From Chloroflexota bacterium (GTDB lineage: Bacteria > Chloroflexota > Anaerolineae > Anaerolineales > Villigracilaceae): a DNA stretch of 64,000 nt. Positions 58,207-64,000 of the stretch are shown here, one piece after another. Under the pieces are notes generated by a model. That model ran no database searches, had not been told where the DNA came from, and saw nothing but the letters and a program-made list of their open reading frames with translations. The stretch's first letter is position 1; each line of letters begins with the position of its first letter. Where the stretch lies: contig JAIOOU010000003.1 in the NCBI GenBank assembly GCA_021414245.1, forward strand, positions 1-64,000. Reading direction: 5' to 3'. The translations under genes and the position numbers were made by a program.

Positions 58207-59892
58207 ATGCCAAGAAGAAATCTTGCTCGTCTGTATAAAGACGAGTTCGCCGGGTATTCACTCGCCAAATTCCAGCAGGACCTGCTGGCTGGTTTAACCG
58301 TCGCTGCCGTTGCGCTTCCGCTCGCGCTGGCCTTCGGGGTTGCTTCGGGTGCCTCGGCTGCAGCGGGCCTGGTGACTGCCATTCTGGCAGGTCTCATCAT
58401 GGGTTTGCTGGGCGGCTCCCCTTACCAGATCAGCGGCCCCACCGGAGCAATGTCTGCAGTCTTGATCGTGCTGGTCACGCGTTATGGATTGGAAGGCATC
58501 TGGGTCGCAGGCCTCTTTTCGGGTCTGCTTTTGCTTTTCATCGGCATCATGCGCCTGGGCCGCTTCATCGCTTTCATTCCCGCACCCGTCATCAGCGGCT
58601 TCACATCGGGCATTGCGCTCATCATCTTCATTGGCCAGATCGATAATTTTCTGGGTGTCAAAACTGCCGCCACTGAAACAGCAGCTCAAAAATTCATCGG
58701 ATATTTTCAAGGCGGATTTGCACCCGAAGTGCACACCATCATTCTTGCCCTTGTTGTGATCGTAACAATGTTCTTCTGGCCCGTAAAATGGAATGCCCGC
58801 TTCCCGGCTTCTCTTCTGGGAATCATCCTTGCCACGCTTCTTAATTGGACCTTGAACTGGCCGGTCACAATGATCGGAGCCATCCCTCAAACATTGATCC
58901 TCGAACAGCGTCTCAGCCTGTTCAACATCCCCTGGTCAAATTTCTCGGAATTCATCGCCCCCACGTTGACCATTACCGCGCTGGGTGCAGTGGAATCCCT
59001 CTTATCCGGAGCAGTCGGCTCGAATATGACGGGTGTACGTCTGCAGGCAAATCAGGAGCTGATTGCACAGGGCATCGGCAACATGATGATCCCCTTCTTT
59101 GGCGGAGTGCCTGCCACGGCGGCGATCGCACGTTCCAGTGTGGGCATCAAATCGGGCGGGCGGACCCGCCTGGTCAGCATTGTTCATGCAGTTGGATTAC
59201 TGCTTTCCATGTTCCTGCTCGCGCCCTTCATGGCGCGCATTCCACTGGCTGCCCTGGCCGGTGTATTGATGGTCACTGCCATCCGCATGAACGAGTGGGC
59301 CGCGATCAAATTCATTTTTGGGAAGCGCTTTAAGACGGATATGATCGCCTTTACCATCACCATGCTGGCAACCATTGTGCTTGACCTTACCCAGGCCATT
59401 CTGATCGGTTCTTTTCTTGCAGGCGCAGTCTTCCTCAACAAGATCGCCAGCATCGACATTGCCGTCCAGGATGTGGATGTCAAACGTTTGCGGGAGAGGG
59501 GAATCAAAACCGAGGGAAAATGCAAACATGTGCGCGTGGCATTTCTGACGGGTCCGCTCTTCTTTGCGGCCACGGGTCAATTTAATGAGGCATTTGCAAA
59601 TCTGGGAGATACCCATGCGCTGATCCTGTCCATGCGCGGTGTATCGTTGATCGACACGGCGGGACTTGAAACCATACACCGCTTATATGAAAGACTGCAT
59701 AAACAGGGCGGCACACTTATGTTCGCCGGTATTCACGATAATGCCAGGCAGATGATGGAACGCGGCGGTCTTATCCATGTGATCGGGGAGAATAATTTCT
59801 TTTGGTCCAGCGATCAGGCCATTGTTGAAGCGGAGAGGCGGGGATGCAAGTTCTGCAAGACCCGGGAAAAGCATGAGATGGAAAGAAAATAA
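58207..59892 (+). CDS. SulP-family anion transporter with STAS domain
   Basis: 561-aa integral membrane transporter of the SulP/SLC26 family: about 11-14 TM helices (residues about 25-430) then a cytosolic STAS domain (about 445-555) with the ALILSMRGVSLIDTAGLETI core. The SulP signature appears in LPLALAFGVASG and ISGPTGAM. Members carry sulfate, bicarbonate, molybdate or other anions. A mini carbonic anhydrase gene lies about 540 bp upstream on the same strand, which makes bicarbonate a reasonable hypothesis but no more. TTTGGAG precedes the ATG. It is convergent with plsC with only 9 bp between stops. Confidence 0.92.
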   Translation: MPRRNLARLYKDEFAGYSLAKFQQDLLAGLTVAAVALPLALAFGVASGASAAAGLVTAILAGLIMGLLGGSPYQISGPTGAMSAVLIVLVTRYGLEGIWVAGLFSGLLLLFIGIMRLGRFIAFIPAPVISGFTSGIALIIFIGQIDNFLGVKTAATETAAQKFIGYFQGGFAPEVHTIILALVVIVTMFFWPVKWNARFPASLLGIILATLLNWTLNWPVTMIGAIPQTLILEQRLSLFNIPWSNFSEFIAPTLTITALGAVESLLSGAVGSNMTGVRLQANQELIAQGIGNMMIPFFGGVPATAAIARSSVGIKSGGRTRLVSIVHAVGLLLSMFLLAPFMARIPLAALAGVLMVTAIRMNEWAAIKFIFGKRFKTDMIAFTITMLATIVLDLTQAILIGSFLAGAVFLNKIASIDIAVQDVDVKRLRERGIKTEGKCKHVRVAFLTGPLFFAATGQFNEAFANLGDTHALILSMRGVSLIDTAGLETIHRLYERLHKQGGTLMFAGIHDNARQMMERGGLIHVIGENNFFWSSDQAIVEAERRGCKFCKTREKHEMERK

Positions 59893-59901
59893 TCGGTTAA
59901 A

Positions 59902-60573
59902 TCACGAAGCCCGGTCCTTCAAAAGTTCTTTTACTCTCGGGAAATCCCGATAGTAGCCGCGATAGCTCTCCGGCAGCATGGCAGCGATCCTGCACATCAT
60001 TTCGTCCGTGGCTTCGTTCATGGCCTGGTCACGCCCCTTGCCTTTGGGAATTTCAACAGTATACAGATCCCCGGCGACAACCTTGATCTTTGAGCGGCGA
60101 AAGCGTTTCAAATTGGCCAGCACGCCTGCATCCTCTGTGCCTGTCAGGGCCACGGGCAGGACGGGATATCCGCTTTTGCTGGCGAGAAAAGCCGCACCCA
60201 TCTTGCCCTTCCGCATGGATGCAGTTTTGGAACGCGTGCCTTCCGGGGCAATGACCATGAGTCCGCCCTCTTGCATGCGGGCAAGGATCTCGCGCAGGGC
60301 GGCAAAGTCTGCCTCAAAACGGTTAAGCCAGATCGCATTCGCGGCTCTCCCGATCGCGCCGAACAGGGGATGGTCCCTGTATTTCTCGGCAACTGCCATG
60401 ATGATATCCTCTCTGTCGAGAATATGAAGCAGGACAGCCGTATCGAGCCGCCCCAGATGATTCGCAACAACCAGCACATTGCCCCTGGGAAGCCTTTCCA
60501 TTCCCACCACTTCCACATCGGCGATGACATGCATGATAAAGCGTACGATCGAGCGCAATGTTTTATATTTCAT
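59902..60573 (-). CDS. plsC: 1-acyl-sn-glycerol-3-phosphate acyltransferase-like (PlsC), copy 1
   Basis: 223-aa membrane-associated acyltransferase that makes phosphatidic acid from lysophosphatidate. Motif I NHLGRLD (His and Asp catalytic pair), motif III EGTRS and the VLPVALTGTED block are intact. The C-terminal third (DEMMCRIAAMLPESYRGYY) is nearly repeated in the next gene, showing a tandem duplication. TACAAT ends 7 nt before the ATG and there is no Shine-Dalgarno. The start is further supported by the family N-terminus. Confidence 0.9.
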   Translation of the reverse strand: MKYKTLRSIVRFIMHVIADVEVVGMERLPRGNVLVVANHLGRLDTAVLLHILDREDIIMAVAEKYRDHPLFGAIGRAANAIWLNRFEADFAALREILARMQEGGLMVIAPEGTRSKTASMRKGKMGAAFLASKSGYPVLPVALTGTEDAGVLANLKRFRRSKIKVVAGDLYTVEIPKGKGRDQAMNEATDEMMCRIAAMLPESYRGYYRDFPRVKELLKDRAS

Positions 60574-60580
60574 GGGCGGT

Positions 60581-60586
60581 ATTGTA
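60581..60586 (-). promoter_or_regulatory. Extended -10 box of a leaderless start (PlsC copy 1)
   Basis: TGT-TACAAT on the minus strand ends 7 nt before the ATG at 60573. Confidence 0.5.
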
Positions 60587-60636
60587 ACAATAAAACCTTT
60601 TTTATTGAGGTTTTTCAGCCGGCTGGATGATGAAAA

Positions 60637-60659
60637 AACAGCGGTTAGGCACCGCTGTT
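60637..60659 (-). terminator. Terminator overlapping the PlsC copy 2 stop codon
   Basis: AACAGCGGT/ACCGCTGTT stem with 5-nt loop, then TTTTTT on the minus strand; the stem includes the last codons of the gene. Confidence 0.85.
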
Positions 60660-61313
60660 GAGATATTCCTTGAGTTTTGGATGTTCCGCATAATAACCGC
60701 GATTTCGTTCAGGGAGCATCATGGCGATCCGGCACATGATCTCGTCGGTGTAGTCCTGCAAAATCTCTTCACGATTCTCCCTTGGAAAGGGGGGAAGTAC
60801 AAAGGATTTTCCGGCCACCAGTTTGATATGTGTGCGGCGCAGACGTTTAAGATTGCCGATTAAAAGACGATCCTCCGTTCCAATAATGGCCACCGGAACA
60901 ATTTCCCAACCCATTTTGGAGGCGAGATAGGCCACGCCCGGTTTGCCTTGGGCCATTTTTTCATCCCTCGCGCGCGTCCCCTCCGGCGCGATGACCAGGG
61001 TTTGCCCCTCCTCCATGCGTTTGATCATCTCCCGCATGGCTTTGAGATCGGGCTTGAAGCGGTCAACGAAAATTAAATTCAAATGCCGGCCCAGCCATCT
61101 CCAGAGCGGATTTTCCTTCCATTTTTCGGCAACCGGAATAAAAAGGTTCCAGTTGTCCAGAGCATAAAAGGCCATGGGTACGTCCAAAAATCCGAGGTGG
61201 TTGACGGCGATCACAAAGCCGCCTTTTTCAGGCAGGTTTTCGTATCCGCTCGGTTCGATCACGGTGATCAGTTTTAGAACGGCAGGAATCAGCCAGCGCA
61301 GGAATTTTTTCAT
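60645..61313 (-). CDS. 1-acyl-sn-glycerol-3-phosphate acyltransferase-like (PlsC), copy 2
   Basis: 222-aa paralogue of the adjacent PlsC. Motif I NHLGFLD, motif III EGTRARD, IVPVAIIGTED and the closing DEIMCRIAMMLPERNRGYY are conserved. A hydrophobic N-terminal helix (about 4-20) anchors it. Divergence between the copies in the substrate-pocket region may mean different acyl or acceptor preferences. TAAAAT ends 6 nt before the ATG with no Shine-Dalgarno. Each copy has its own promoter-like -10 and this one its own terminator, so they are probably separate transcripts. Confidence 0.9.
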   Translation of the reverse strand: MKKFLRWLIPAVLKLITVIEPSGYENLPEKGGFVIAVNHLGFLDVPMAFYALDNWNLFIPVAEKWKENPLWRWLGRHLNLIFVDRFKPDLKAMREMIKRMEEGQTLVIAPEGTRARDEKMAQGKPGVAYLASKMGWEIVPVAIIGTEDRLLIGNLKRLRRTHIKLVAGKSFVLPPFPRENREEILQDYTDEIMCRIAMMLPERNRGYYAEHPKLKEYLNSGA

Positions 61314-61319
61314 GAGTTA

Positions 61320-61325
61320 ATTTTA
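61320..61325 (-). promoter_or_regulatory. -10 box of a leaderless start (PlsC copy 2)
   Basis: TAAAAT on the minus strand ends 6 nt before the ATG at 61313. Confidence 0.5.
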
Positions 61326-61355
61326 CACGGTTTTAAAAACGGGTGCTTTGCGTAA

Positions 61356-61383
61356 AAAAAGCCCTGTGCCAACAGGGCTTTTT
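61356..61383. terminator. Terminator of the PilZ gene
   Basis: AAAAAGCCCTGT/ACAGGGCTTTTT stem with 4-nt loop; T-runs on both strands. It lies 23 bp after the PilZ stop. Confidence 0.92.
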
Positions 61384-61406
61384 ATTTTTTCTTCCACTGA
61401 AATTTC

Positions 61407-61751
61407 CTACATTCCATAGGTATTGAACATCTTCAAAAAGATATCGAAATCCGCGGGGGACATCTCGGTGATTTTAAAACCGACGTTATAGGTTCCGGGA
61501 TCAAGCGGATCGGCCTGACACCAGGTGGCCATGGCCGAAAAAACAAGGAAACTCTTGTCTGAAATTTCGTTGGTTTGATCGATCCTCAGCCTGAGATTTA
61601 CATTGACGGGGATGGGTTGTTTGCTGTCCAGTTTAAATCCACCCGAGCTGATGTCCGAGATGTGGCCCACCAGTTTGCCGGAGATCTCATCCATGACACG
61701 CATGTAATAGGAAAAATTTTTTCTGGATAACTTTCGTCTTTCGCCTACCAT
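61407..61751 (-). CDS. PilZ-domain c-di-GMP receptor protein
   Basis: 114-aa stand-alone PilZ domain. Both ligand motifs are intact: RxxxR in RRKLSRKNF (Arg6 and Arg10) and DxSxxG in HISDISSGGF. Such proteins bind cyclic di-GMP and change partner activity, commonly in motility, adhesion or exopolysaccharide control. AGGAGG lies 5 nt before the ATG and a TATAAT box lies on the minus strand at 61785-61790. It is monocistronic between terminator and thiolase gene. No diguanylate cyclase or phosphodiesterase is in the window. Confidence 0.92.
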   Translation of the reverse strand: MVGERRKLSRKNFSYYMRVMDEISGKLVGHISDISSGGFKLDSKQPIPVNVNLRLRIDQTNEISDKSFLVFSAMATWCQADPLDPGTYNVGFKITEMSPADFDIFLKMFNTYGM

Positions 61752-61817
61752 TTGAACCTCCTGTCAGTAATGATAAGTCCACTTATTATATATCAGAAGT
61801 CAGGCGAACTGTCCACT

Positions 61818-62966
61818 TCAACTATTTTGTAATATATGTGTCAGGATGGTGGCTCCCGAACCGCCAATGTTCTGGGCCATGCCGATCGCGGCACCGTCCA
61901 CCTGGGTTTTGCCGCATTCGCCGCGCAATTGCTGGACGACCTCCACCAGTTGATACATGCCGGTTGCGCCGACCGGGTGGCCCCGGGCTTTTAACCCGCC
62001 GCGGGTGCATACGGGCACACGGCCCTGAATGCCGATCTCGTTATCGAGGGCCAGCCGTACCCCCTGGCCTCTCTCCGCAAACCCACTGGCTTCCAGGGAA
62101 AGCGCTGCCATGATGGAAAAGGCGTCATGCAATTCAAACACATCGATGTCGGCAGGAGAAAGGCCGGCCATTTCATAAGCCCTTTTGGAGGATTCGTAGG
62201 CGGCTTTCAGGAATAGGGGATCATTGCGTGAATGGACTGCGATCGTATCCGTGGAGGCGGCCGAGGCGGCGACCAGGATGCGCGGCTTGCGCTGGACCTT
62301 TTCGGCCGGGACGATGACCATTGCGGCAGCCCCGTCACCGATTGGGGAGGCATCCAGCAAATTGATGGGCGTCGCGATCATGGACGATTTTTCGAATTTT
62401 TCAACACTGATCTTTTCATGCAGGCGCGCGTAGGGATTGTGCATGGCATTCGCGTGCGCGTTGATGGAGAAAGGCGCAAAATCCTCATGTTTCCAACCGA
62501 ACTCGTGCATATAGCGTCGCATGACCAGGGCGTTGATACCCACGAACGAAATTCCCTGTTCCACTTCGTAGTCGGCGTCGGCGGCGGTCGCCAGGGAGGC
62601 GGTTACATCACGCCCGGCCTTGTCCGTCATTTTTTCAACACCCACCACCAGCGCAGATTCAACGTCGCCGGAGGCAACAGCCATCAGTCCGGCACGAAAC
62701 GCGGCAGCCCCGGAGCCGCAGGCGGCCTCGATCTTTACGGCCTCCTGTTTCCATAAGCCGATCCAGTCTGCAAAAAAAGTCCCAAGCTGATTCTGCCCGT
62801 TGGCGATGGACGAGAGCATGTTTCCCACAAATAACGAGTCGACCTTGTCGACGCCGGCGTCCTGCATGGCGGCAAAGGCTGCATCGCCGCCGATCTCGCG
62901 CAGGGACCTTTCCCAATGCTCCCCGATCTTTGTTTGACCTATTCCAAGAATGGCTACTTTTCTCAT
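61818..62966 (-). CDS. Thiolase-family protein (archaeal/SCP2-like acetyl-CoA acetyltransferase type)
   Basis: 382-aa thiolase fold. The nucleophile Cys83 is in EAACGSGAAA, with ELHDAF and the His of ARGHPVGATG further on. The C-terminal Cys-x-Gly of classical thiolases is replaced by NIGGSGA, as in archaeal-type and SCP2-like thiolases. Archaeal acetyl-CoA acetyltransferases of this type act with HMG-CoA synthase and a DUF35 protein; neither is in the window, so the reaction is open. TAAAAT ends 7 nt before the ATG and no Shine-Dalgarno is seen. Confidence 0.9.
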   Translation of the reverse strand: MRKVAILGIGQTKIGEHWERSLREIGGDAAFAAMQDAGVDKVDSLFVGNMLSSIANGQNQLGTFFADWIGLWKQEAVKIEAACGSGAAAFRAGLMAVASGDVESALVVGVEKMTDKAGRDVTASLATAADADYEVEQGISFVGINALVMRRYMHEFGWKHEDFAPFSINAHANAMHNPYARLHEKISVEKFEKSSMIATPINLLDASPIGDGAAAMVIVPAEKVQRKPRILVAASAASTDTIAVHSRNDPLFLKAAYESSKRAYEMAGLSPADIDVFELHDAFSIMAALSLEASGFAERGQGVRLALDNEIGIQGRVPVCTRGGLKARGHPVGATGMYQLVEVVQQLRGECGKTQVDGAAIGMAQNIGGSGATILTHILQNS

Positions 62967-62973
62967 ATGGGTA

Positions 62974-62979
62974 ATTTTA
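62974..62979 (-). promoter_or_regulatory. -10 box of a leaderless start (thiolase gene)
   Basis: TAAAAT on the minus strand ends 7 nt before the ATG at 62966. Confidence 0.5.
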
Positions 62980-63002
62980 CCCGTTCCATCTATCAGGGAC
63001 TA

Positions 63003-64000
63003 TCACTTTTCGGGAAACACCAGACCCATGCGATATGCACTGAGCCGTTTTATACAGCCAAGCTCCCCGGCTGCTTCGATGAGCGCAAGCTGCCAGTCAT
63101 TAAGAGACATTTCGATGCGCCGACCCGGGCTAGCCTGCTGTATCGAGGCAAGAACAAACTGCATGAACTTCGCGGCCATTCCCGAATAGGCCGGGTCGAG
63201 TACAAAACCTGCATAGTTCACCCCGCCCGGGCGTATCCGAACCGAGTGGAAGGCGACACCCGCCGCTTTTCCATCGGGTGTGCCCAATAGCATGCGTGAA
63301 TTTCTTGTGCCGCCCGTGATTTCAAACAGTTTGGAAAAAATACGCAGGAAAACCGGCGTTTTAAATTTTCGTTCCGAAATCGGCTCAAATTGTTTTACTT
63401 TTTCCGGGGTGGTGCGAATCGCCAGTTCGTAGCGGACCCGCCAGTTGGAATCTGACAGGGGCGTTGCAGACCACCCGTCGGGCAGGGAGGGCAGCGCGAT
63501 TTTCATATCAGGTGCATCGTACTGGATTTCGCTTGCGTAGGGAATAAAGCCAAGCTCCTTGTACAAGTTGAAGGCGGGTAAATTCTCCTCGATTACTTCC
63601 AGCAAGGACAACTTTGCTTTTCGTTCGCGCAAGGTCGACAGGGTGGCATCCACGAGTTTACGGGCGATCCTCTGGCGGCGATAGGCAGGCAGCACGGTGA
63701 CGTTGGCGATCATCCATTCACCCTGCCTGCCCGGTGGACTCATATAATTGACCAGCCCGACCGGATTGCCATCCTGCTCGAAAATATATCCATTCATGAT
63801 GTTCCGCAAGGAGGGCGAGAGGATTTGCATTAAACGCATCAAGGGCCAGATGCGTTTAATGCCGCGGATGCGGTCGATCATTCCCGCTTTTTCATCCTCC
63901 TGAACACTCCAGGCTGGATTTTCGGGATATTGAAATCCATCCATGATGAGCGAATTCATGAGGTCAAGGTCATTGGGCAGCTTAAAGGGGCGTATGGTCA
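63003..64000 (-). CDS. GNAT-family acetyltransferase, start outside window
   Basis: N-acetyltransferase using acetyl-CoA, substrate unknown. A GNAT core lies at about 95-145 of the visible part, with WMIANVTVLPAYRRQRIARKLVDATL as motif A (R-x-x-x-R-I-A acetyl-CoA loop) and NLPAFNLYKELGF as motif B. A second half (about 170-330) shows a weaker GNAT-like pattern (NYAGFVLDPAYSGMAAKFMQF), so this may be a two-domain GNAT. An ATG at 63959 exists, but the frame stays open to the window end and reads IRPFKLPNDLDL just before it, a typical GNAT N-terminus. The true start is therefore probably a few codons beyond base 64000. Confidence 0.85.
   Translation of the reverse strand, partial: TIRPFKLPNDLDLMNSLIMDGFQYPENPAWSVQEDEKAGMIDRIRGIKRIWPLMRLMQILSPSLRNIMNGYIFEQDGNPVGLVNYMSPPGRQGEWMIANVTVLPAYRRQRIARKLVDATLSTLRERKAKLSLLEVIEENLPAFNLYKELGFIPYASEIQYDAPDMKIALPSLPDGWSATPLSDSNWRVRYELAIRTTPEKVKQFEPISERKFKTPVFLRIFSKLFEITGGTRNSRMLLGTPDGKAAGVAFHSVRIRPGGVNYAGFVLDPAYSGMAAKFMQFVLASIQQASPGRRIEMSLNDWQLALIEAAGELGCIKRLSAYRMGLVFPEK

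Overview
The window is ordinary, densely coded bacterial chromosome. It most resembles the class Anaerolineae (phylum Chloroflexota). This is inference from gene style: about ten lipoproteins or secreted proteins with Thr/Pro-rich linkers (runs of TPTPT), NBR1-type Ig, FnIII and ZU5-like surface domains, paired DUF990 ABC permeases, two deazaflavin (F420)-type reductases, an archaeal-type thiolase, and housekeeping genes scattered singly rather than in large operons. No rRNA, CRISPR array, integrase, transposase or prophage was seen. Both ends cut through genes (lysS on the left, a GNAT acetyltransferase on the right).

Layout. 1-7.1 kb: lysS, a membrane protein, two large surface lipoproteins and kynureninase. 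7.1-12.1 kb: a SIMPL protein, an ABC exporter operon, a convergent TipA-like MerR regulator and an RluA-type pseudouridine synthase. 12.2-15.9 kb: a serine-biosynthesis locus with serA plus a DUF1015 gene divergent from serC. 16-21.6 kb: envelope lipoproteins (TolB-like propeller, M23 peptidase, NBR1-Ig), recA and a decayed SGNH hydrolase. 21.6-29.5 kb: a CoA-binding protein, a GH13 glycosidase, htpG, a lipoprotein and etfBA. 29.5-33.6 kb: an AT-richer block with two paralogous HExxH lipoprotein metallopeptidases and several small proteins. 33.8-40.2 kb: tRNA-Leu(CAG), gyrA, birA, a LysM-M23 hydrolase and rho. 40.7-46.2 kb: an MBL hydrolase, a papain-fold protein, an F420-type reductase, a second GH13 amylase, a YbaK protein and a very acidic protein. 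46.3-52.1 kb: an SDR without catalytic residues, a potassium-channel-like mini protein, type II NADH dehydrogenase, a site-2 protease, an MBL protein, galE and an esterase lipoprotein. 52.1-58.1 kb: tRNA-Pro(TGG), a NERD-like/GT2/rnhB operon, a LysM membrane protein and a hydantoinase/mini beta-carbonic anhydrase/F420-type operon. 58.2-64 kb: a SulP transporter, two PlsC acyltransferases, a PilZ protein, a thiolase and a GNAT protein.

The most informative signals are regulatory. Nine genes have a -10 hexamer ending 6-7 nt before the start codon and no usable Shine-Dalgarno, which predicts leaderless mRNAs. The ndh promoter carries a near-consensus Rex operator over its -35 box and a perfect inverted repeat at its start site. 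rho and gyrA have terminator-like hairpins between promoter and start codon. The serC leader is a compact structured RNA that I cannot assign to a known class. The recA promoter carries a LexA-like half-palindrome. Seven convergent gene pairs are separated by single bidirectional terminators. I found no clear multi-gene novel system. The nearest candidates are the lipoprotein metallopeptidase cluster and the channel-like mini protein with a GMG filter.
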